The notes beneath the pieces are model-generated. The model was given only the letters and a program-made list of their open reading frames with translations, was not told the DNA's origin and searched no databases. Source: Sphingosinicella sp041916975 (GTDB taxonomy: Bacteria; Pseudomonadota; Alphaproteobacteria; Sphingomonadales; Sphingomonadaceae). From it: a stretch of DNA of 64,000 bases. Below are positions 59,742-64,000 of this stretch, piece by piece. Location: assembly GCF_041916975.1 (NCBI RefSeq), contig NZ_JAYRYK010000001.1, forward strand, positions 124,001 to 188,000. Reading direction: 5' to 3'. The first letter of the stretch is position 1, and each line of letters starts with the position of its first letter. The translations under genes and the position numbers were made by a program.

Positions 59742-61091
59742 TCAGATGACGCCGAGCGCCCGCATCGCTTCTGCTACGCGGATGAAGCCCGCGATGTTCG
59801 CGCCCGCGACATAGTTGCCGGGGTCGCCGTACGCGTCCGCCGTTTCGGCGCAGCGTTCGTGGATACCGCGCATGATGTTCGCGAGCCGGGCTTCGGTGTC
59901 TTCGAACGACCAACTGTCGCGCGAGGCGTTCTGCTGCATTTCGAGCGCGCTGGTGGCAACGCCGCCCGCGTTTGTCGCCTTGCCGGGGCCGAACAGCACG
60001 CCCGCGTCTTGAAACGCACGGACGGCTTCGGGCGTGCAGGGCATGTTCGCGCCTTCGCCCACCACGATGACGCGGTTTTTCACCAGCGTGCGGGCATCCG
60101 ATCCGGTGAGTTCGTTCTGCGTGGCGCAGGGCATGGCGACGTCGCAGGGCACGTCCCAGATCGTGCCGTTCGGCACGAACTGCGCGCCGTCGCGCCGGAT
60201 TTCGGCGTAGTCGGCAATGCGGGCGCGGCGGGTTTCCTTGATCTCCTTCAGAAGGTCGAGGTCGATGCCGCGCTTGTCGACGACATAGCCCGCGGAATCC
60301 GAACAGGCGACGACCTTGCCGCCGAGGCTGAGGATCTTCTCGATCGTGTAGACGGCGACGTTCCCCGAGCCCGAGACGACGACGGTGCGGCCATCGAAAT
60401 CGAGACCGCGCGACTTCAACATCTCCGATACGAAGTAGACGGCTCCGTAACCCGTCGCTTCGGTGCGGACCTTGGAGCCGCCCCACGTGAGGCCCTTGCC
60501 GGTGAGAACGCCGGATTCGTAGCGGTTGGTGATGCGCTTGTACTGGCCGAACATGTAGCCAAGCTCACGCTGGCCGACGCCGATGTCGCCCGCTGGCACG
60601 TCCGTATGCTCGCCGATGTGGCGGTAAAGCTCGGTCATGAACGACTGGCAGAAGCGCATGATCTCGCCTTCGGAGCGGCCCTTGGGGTCGAAATCCGACC
60701 CGCCCTTGCCGCCGCCGATCGGAAGGCCGGTCAAAGCGTTCTTGAACACCTGCTCGAAGCCGAGGAACTTCACCGTGCCGAGCAGCACGCTCGGGTGGAA
60801 GCGAAGTCCACCCTTGTAGGGGCCGAGCGCCGAGTTGAACTCGACGCGGAAGCCGCGGTTGATCTGGACCTGCCCCTTGTCGTCCACCCACGGCACACGG
60901 AAGATAATCTGGCGCTCAGGCTCGCAAATGCGCTCGATCAGAGCGCCGTCGGCATAGTCAGGATGTTTGGCGACCACCGTGCCGAGACTGTCCAGAACCT
61001 CGCGGACGGCCTGATGGAATTCTACCTCGGCGGGGTTGCGTCGCAGAACCTCGGCGTAGATCGGCTCCAGCTTTTCATCGATGGTCGACAC
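59742..61091 (-). CDS. gdhA: NADP-type glutamate dehydrogenase
   Basis: Aminates 2-oxoglutarate to glutamate. At 449 residues it is the hexameric small class. Substrate motifs are PYKGGLRFHPSV and LPIGGGKGGSDFDPKG, and the nucleotide-binding domain has TVVVSGSGNVAVYTIEK. A serine follows the glycine-rich loop (ACSDSAG) in place of an acidic residue, which favours NADP and a biosynthetic role. The start GTG 61091 has GGAAGG 8 nt upstream and the standard family length supports it over ATG 61139. Candidate operator repeats lie 85-120 bp upstream. Confidence 0.95.
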   Translation of the reverse strand: MSTIDEKLEPIYAEVLRRNPAEVEFHQAVREVLDSLGTVVAKHPDYADGALIERICEPERQIIFRVPWVDDKGQVQINRGFRVEFNSALGPYKGGLRFHPSVLLGTVKFLGFEQVFKNALTGLPIGGGKGGSDFDPKGRSEGEIMRFCQSFMTELYRHIGEHTDVPAGDIGVGQRELGYMFGQYKRITNRYESGVLTGKGLTWGGSKVRTEATGYGAVYFVSEMLKSRGLDFDGRTVVVSGSGNVAVYTIEKILSLGGKVVACSDSAGYVVDKRGIDLDLLKEIKETRRARIADYAEIRRDGAQFVPNGTIWDVPCDVAMPCATQNELTGSDARTLVKNRVIVVGEGANMPCTPEAVRAFQDAGVLFGPGKATNAGGVATSALEMQQNASRDSWSFEDTEARLANIMRGIHERCAETADAYGDPGNYVAGANIAGFIRVAEAMRALGVI

Positions 61092-61175
61092 GAATGATCC
61101 TTCCCCTGTGCTTTCGGCGCGGGGAAACGGAAAATTCAATAATCTTGCAAGAAAACTTTGAAACGTCGTGAAATT

Positions 61176-61211
61176 TTCGGATTTAATCCCGTAAATTCGG
61201 ATACAGGCCCG
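61176..61211 (-). promoter_or_regulatory. Two 20-bp-spaced direct repeats upstream of gdhA (candidate operator)
   Basis: TTCGGAT at 61176-61182 and 61196-61202, and CCCG at 61188-61191 and 61208-61211, recur at exactly 20 bp, two helical turns. The unit reads TTCGGATNNANNNCCCG to within one base. It lies in an AT-rich stretch 85-120 bp before gdhA and could bind a regulator on one face of the DNA. I could not pick the -35/-10 elements with confidence. Confidence 0.45.
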
Positions 61212-61218
61212 AAAACGT

Positions 61219-61242
61219 CGGGATATTCAGGAAACTATCCCG
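61219..61242 (-). terminator. Hairpin over the carbonic anhydrase stop codon
   Basis: CGGGATA (61219-61225)/TATCCCG (61236-61242) with a 10-nt loop; the stop codon of the carbonic anhydrase gene lies in its first arm. On the minus strand it is followed by ACGTTTTCGGG, a weak T-tract. It is probably a terminator that separates the carbonic anhydrase gene from gdhA. Confidence 0.5.
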
Positions 61243-61876
61243 CAGGAGAAAAACTACCAGTAGCCTCGTCGAGGACGTGGAGCACACCGTCGCGGATCGC
61301 GAAATAGGCGCCGATCAGCCTCAGCTTGCCGGACGCCTCACGCTCCGGGATGCACGGGAAGGTACGCAGATTCTGGAGAGAGACCTTCACGGCCTCAAGC
61401 TCCAGCGCATATTCAACGTCGCGATCCACACGGCCACCATGGTCGTGGAGGATGCGGTCGCGCGCCTCGTCCAGAAGGTCGATCCAGTGCGCGATAAAGC
61501 CGCCCGCACCGGCGGGAGCACCTTCGAACTTGCGGGTGAGGGCAGCCTGCACGCCGCCGCAGCCGCCATGGCCCATCACGACGACGTTCTCGACTTCGAG
61601 TTGTGTCACGGCAAACTCCAGCGCGGCTGAAACGCCGTGGCGGCCGCCGCCAATCTCGAACGGCGGCACGAGGTTCGCGATGTTGCGTACCGTGAAAATC
61701 TCGCCCGGACCCACGTCGAAGATCATCGCCGGGTCGACGCGGCTGTCGGAGCAGGAAATGATCATGGTCTTGGGGCTTTGGCTAGACCTCAGCGAGTCGT
61801 AGCGCGCCTTCTGGGCGAGATAGGCGCCGCCGCGAAACCGGCGGTAGCCGTCGATCAGTTCATCAAAGCCAGACAT
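61235..61876 (-). CDS. Beta-class carbonic anhydrase
   Basis: Interconverts carbon dioxide and bicarbonate; cytosolic zinc enzyme of 213 residues. Zinc ligands and the catalytic dyad are visible: Cys42, Asp44 and Arg46 in SCSDSRVDP, and His103 and Cys106 in MGHGGCGG. VGPGEIFTVRNIANLVPP is typical. It supplies bicarbonate for carboxylases, which would include CarB in this window. I chose ATG 61876 (MSGFDELIDGYRRF) as the conserved start; ATG 61912 would add 12 residues. It is divergent from lipA. Confidence 0.95.
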   Translation of the reverse strand: MSGFDELIDGYRRFRGGAYLAQKARYDSLRSSQSPKTMIISCSDSRVDPAMIFDVGPGEIFTVRNIANLVPPFEIGGGRHGVSAALEFAVTQLEVENVVVMGHGGCGGVQAALTRKFEGAPAGAGGFIAHWIDLLDEARDRILHDHGGRVDRDVEYALELEAVKVSLQNLRTFPCIPEREASGKLRLIGAYFAIRDGVLHVLDEATGSFSPAG

Positions 61877-61958
61877 GGGAAAGCGGCTAACCCGTTCATG
61901 CCTGCCATGCAAGAACTCACGGTTGGATTATGCGGCCGCCGCCGCTATCTAAGCGCGC

Positions 61959-62888
61959 ATGGCAGATGTTGATCCCGCACCCGTTTCCCCGATCCGCACC
62001 CGCAAGCCGGACTGGCTGCGCGTGAAAGCGCCGACAAGCGTTGGCTTTGCGCAGACGCGCAAGCTGATGCGAAATCTTGGCCTCAATACGGTGTGCGAGG
62101 AAGCCGCGTGCCCGAACATCGGCGAATGCTGGACCCAGAAGCACGCCACGGTGATGATTCTGGGCGACACGTGCACGCGCGCCTGCGCCTTCTGCAACGT
62201 GAAGACGGGGATGCCGAACCCGGTCGATCCGTTGGAGCCGGAACACGTCGCTACCGCCGCGGCAGAGCTTGGCCTTGAGCACATCGTGATCACGAGCGTC
62301 GATCGCGACGACCTTGCGGATGGCGGCGCGATGCAGTTCGTGCGCGTGATCGAGGCGATGCGCCGCCGCGCGCCGAACACCACGATCGAGATTCTGACGC
62401 CGGACTTCCGCAACAAGGCGGACGAGGCGGTGAAGCGCATCGTCGATGCGCGGCCGGACGTCTACAACCATAACCTTGAAACCGTGCCGAGGCTCTATCC
62501 GACGATCCGCCCCGGCGCGCGCTACTATCACTCGCTGCGCCTGCTTGAACGCGTGAAGACGCTCGACCCGACGATCTTCACCAAGTCCGGCCTGATGGTC
62601 GGCCTTGGTGAGGAGCGGCTGGAGATCCATCAGGTGATGGACGACATGCGCTCCGCCGACATCGATTTCCTCACCATCGGCCAGTATCTGCAGCCGACAC
62701 CGCGTCATGCGAAGGTGATCGATTTCGTGACGCCGGACACGTTCAAGTCTTACGCATCGCTCGGCCGTGCAAAGGGTTTCGCGCTGGTCGCGGCTTCGCC
62801 GCTCACGCGCTCGTCATACCACGCGGGCGACGACTTCGCGAAGCTCAAGGCCGCGCGCCTGGCGAAGCATCAACGCGCCGATGCCTGA
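61959..62888 (+). CDS. lipA: Lipoyl synthase
   Basis: Radical-SAM enzyme that inserts two sulfurs into octanoyl-protein to make lipoyl groups. The 309-residue product has the auxiliary cluster cysteines in CEEAACPNIGEC, the radical-SAM CxxxCxxC in CTRACAFC, and the C-terminal RSSYHAGD with the conserved arginine-serine-serine motif. Its targets include the PdhB and PdhC lipoyl domains encoded 2-6 kb upstream. Its 3' end overlaps the START-domain gene by 8 bp. Confidence 0.98.
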   Translation: MADVDPAPVSPIRTRKPDWLRVKAPTSVGFAQTRKLMRNLGLNTVCEEAACPNIGECWTQKHATVMILGDTCTRACAFCNVKTGMPNPVDPLEPEHVATAAAELGLEHIVITSVDRDDLADGGAMQFVRVIEAMRRRAPNTTIEILTPDFRNKADEAVKRIVDARPDVYNHNLETVPRLYPTIRPGARYYHSLRLLERVKTLDPTIFTKSGLMVGLGEERLEIHQVMDDMRSADIDFLTIGQYLQPTPRHAKVIDFVTPDTFKSYASLGRAKGFALVAASPLTRSSYHAGDDFAKLKAARLAKHQRADA

Positions 62889-63360
62889 ACACCACGAGGT
62901 TCGGGTTCTTCCGTACACGCCGGAGCAGCTCTTTGATCTCGTCGCCGATGTTGGCCGCTACGGCGAGTTTCTGCCGTGGGTCATCGCGACGCGCGTGAAA
63001 TCGCGCAGCGATACAGAGATGCTCGCCGACATGGTCGTGGGCTTCAAGGTGTTCCGCGAGACCTTCACCAGTCGCGTGGTGCTGGACAGGCCGCACCACA
63101 TCCACATTGATTATGTCTCGGGGCCGCTCAAGTTTCTCTACAACGATTGGCGCTTCAAGGCGGTGGGCGGCGGTACGGAAGTCGACTTCCACGTCGATTT
63201 CGCCTTCCGGCAATCGATCCTGAACACGCTCGCGGGCGCGTATTTCCACGAGGCTTTCCGCAAGATGGTGACGGCGTTCGAAACGCGCGCCGCCAAAGTC
63301 TATGCGGCAGCGGGCGCCTCTTCCGGGAGCAACAGTTCGAGCGCGCAGCGCACGGCCTGA
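62881..63360 (+). CDS. Coq10/RatA-type START domain protein (coenzyme Q-binding)
   Basis: A 159-residue polyketide-cyclase/START-like protein: LPYTPEQLFDLVADVGRYGEFLPWV at the start, MVVGFKVFRETFTSRVV, and VDFHVDFAFRQSILNTLAG near the end. In alphaproteobacteria this is annotated as the Coq10 homologue, which binds ubiquinone and supports respiration; the related RatA is a ribosome-binding toxin in E. coli. Translation is coupled to lipA. The last 61 bp overlap the convergent amidase gene. Confidence 0.9.
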   Translation: MPEHHEVRVLPYTPEQLFDLVADVGRYGEFLPWVIATRVKSRSDTEMLADMVVGFKVFRETFTSRVVLDRPHHIHIDYVSGPLKFLYNDWRFKAVGGGTEVDFHVDFAFRQSILNTLAGAYFHEAFRKMVTAFETRAAKVYAAAGASSGSNSSSAQRTA

Positions 63361-63818
63361 AGGCGAATGCCGGTGCGGCCGATGTCGCCGAACTGCCTCA
63401 TGTCCGCCACCACGTCTTCCGGGTCCGCATCCCGGATTGCGCGGGCGAAGACAACGGTGCCGACAGGCTTCGATTCCGATCCACCATCCGGCCCGGCGAT
63501 GCCGGTGATCGCAACGGCAACGTCCGCATCGCTGTGCGCGAGAGCGCCCTGCGCCATCGCCCAAGCCGTCGCGATCGAAACCGCGCCGAAGGTTTCCAGC
63601 ACATCGCCATGTACGTCGAGCTGCGCCGTCTTGGCCTCATTTGAATAGGTAACGAAACCGCGCTCCAGCACAGCGGAGGAACCGGGAATCTCGGTAATCG
63701 CGCCGCAGACAAGGCCTCCGGTGCAGGATTCCGCAAGCACGACCTTGCGGCCTGCCGCCACGTTCAATTCCACCACGCGGCGCGCCAGCGCGATTATCTC
63801 GTCGTCGAACAATGTCAC
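63300..63818 (-). CDS. CinA C-terminal domain amidase (NMN amidohydrolase-like)
   Basis: A 172-residue stand-alone CinA C-terminal domain protein, the PncC-type nicotinamide-nucleotide amidase of pyridine nucleotide recycling. Conserved parts are VVLAESCTGGLVCGAITEIPGSS, VTYSNEAKTAQLDV and VAITGIAGPDGGSESKPVGTV. The catalytic serine is expected in ESCTGG. It starts at GTG 63818, overlapping the upstream gene stop (GTGA). Its 3' end overlaps the Coq10-like gene by 61 bp, a large convergent overlap for this compact window. Confidence 0.92.
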   Translation of the reverse strand: MTLFDDEIIALARRVVELNVAAGRKVVLAESCTGGLVCGAITEIPGSSAVLERGFVTYSNEAKTAQLDVHGDVLETFGAVSIATAWAMAQGALAHSDADVAVAITGIAGPDGGSESKPVGTVVFARAIRDADPEDVVADMRQFGDIGRTGIRLQAVRCALELLLPEEAPAAA

Positions 63819-64000
63819 TCTTTTGCTCCCAGCGGGCAAAGTTGAGGGCCGGACGAGGACTTGCCGGCACCGATACGCATGAAGGCTGTGACGAGGCGCG
63901 CGATCTGCGCATCCTGCAGGGGCAGCAAGGCGTCCACGAGATCGTTGGCCATCGCACAATCGCTTGCCGACATGTCCTTGATAATCGCGCTCGCCGTCAC
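63815..64000 (-). CDS. Unidentified gene at the window edge
   Basis: An open frame from the right edge to TGA at 63815 (at least 61 residues), containing DCAMANDLVDALLPLQDAQIARLVTAFMRIGAGK, a soluble helical segment, and a proline/cysteine tail. GTGA overlap with the amidase gene supports reality and cotranscription. I do not recognise it. In many relatives pgpA lies near this spot, but no PgpA membrane helix is visible here. It may begin at an ATG (63973), giving a complete 52-residue protein, or extend beyond the window. Confidence 0.5.
   Translation of the reverse strand: MTASAIIKDMSASDCAMANDLVDALLPLQDAQIARLVTAFMRIGAGKSSSGPQLCPLGAKE

Noticed and set aside
63815..64000. Phosphatidylglycerophosphatase A end beside the CinA-like gene
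   Set aside because: pgpA is often found here in relatives, but the visible residues contain no membrane helix and none of the family's conserved C-terminal features.

Overview
This is a continuous stretch of high-GC (about 60-65%) bacterial chromosome. It is almost fully coding and looks like core genome. Gene content and order point to an alphaproteobacterium, most likely a sphingomonad (order Sphingomonadales). The signs are a short prolyl-tRNA synthetase of the alphaproteobacterial type, one LolC/E-type permease directly followed by lolD, a pyruvate dehydrogenase whose E1-beta carries its own lipoyl domain, a DUF4170 protein, DUF2336 and DUF3618 proteins, PEP-CTERM surface proteins, and an ornithine decarboxylase paired with a deoxyhypusine-synthase-like protein. 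I see no insertion sequence, prophage, CRISPR array, rRNA or tRNA gene.

Layout. 1-7.6 kb: end of tpiA, outer-membrane phospholipase A, a methyltransferase, secG, pyrG, a divergent SDR/AraC pair and an esterase. 7.64-8.0 kb is the only gene-free stretch over 300 bp; it is rich in hairpins and begins with a strong terminator. 8.0-15.3 kb: proS-lolC/E-lolD-GNAT-dnaE, tightly packed with stop/start overlaps. 15.3-22 kb: a small secreted protein, then crotonase-fold protein/N-formylglutamate amidohydrolase/ilvD, Nnr and an RNA methyltransferase. 22-25.5 kb: polyamine pair (DHS-like protein and ornithine decarboxylase) and a threonine dehydratase. 25.5-31.1 kb: divergent glpD/glpK, a small membrane protein and a PQQ-dependent quinohemoprotein dehydrogenase. 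31.1-38 kb: a mixed region with a VWA protein and its probable MoxR ATPase partner, separated by an SDR, two membrane or surface genes, and two PEP-CTERM proteins, one behind a sigma-54-type promoter. 38-48 kb: dnaG-rpoD, yqeY, carA-carB, greA and a rhomboid protease. 48-52.6 kb: envelope genes (DUF4170, gamma-carbonic anhydrase, MlaC, cytochrome c, DUF2336, and a DUF3618/holin-like/YqjD-like trio). 52.8-59.7 kb: eno-ftsB-pdhA-pdhB-pdhC-lpd. 59.7-64 kb: NADP-type glutamate dehydrogenase, beta-carbonic anhydrase, lipA, a coenzyme Q-binding START protein, a CinA C-terminal amidase, and an unidentified gene running off the edge.

How the genes fit together. Several loci serve central carbon flow: TIM and enolase in lower glycolysis, the complete pyruvate dehydrogenase complex, and lipoyl synthase 2.2 kb downstream of lpd, which makes the cofactor the complex needs. 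pyrG and carAB make pyrimidine precursors; gdhA and carAB assimilate nitrogen. The dnaE, dnaG and rpoD genes supply replication and transcription. The envelope theme recurs: PldA, SecG, Lol export, MlaC, PEP-CTERM proteins and the YqjD/YqjE-like trio. The most interesting non-routine signals are the DHS-like/ornithine decarboxylase pair, a sigma-54 promoter exactly placed before a PEP-CTERM gene, a split MoxR/VWA pair, the structured 7.64-8.0 kb intergenic region, and palindromic or repeated candidate operators before the pdh operon, gdhA and the small secreted protein gene.
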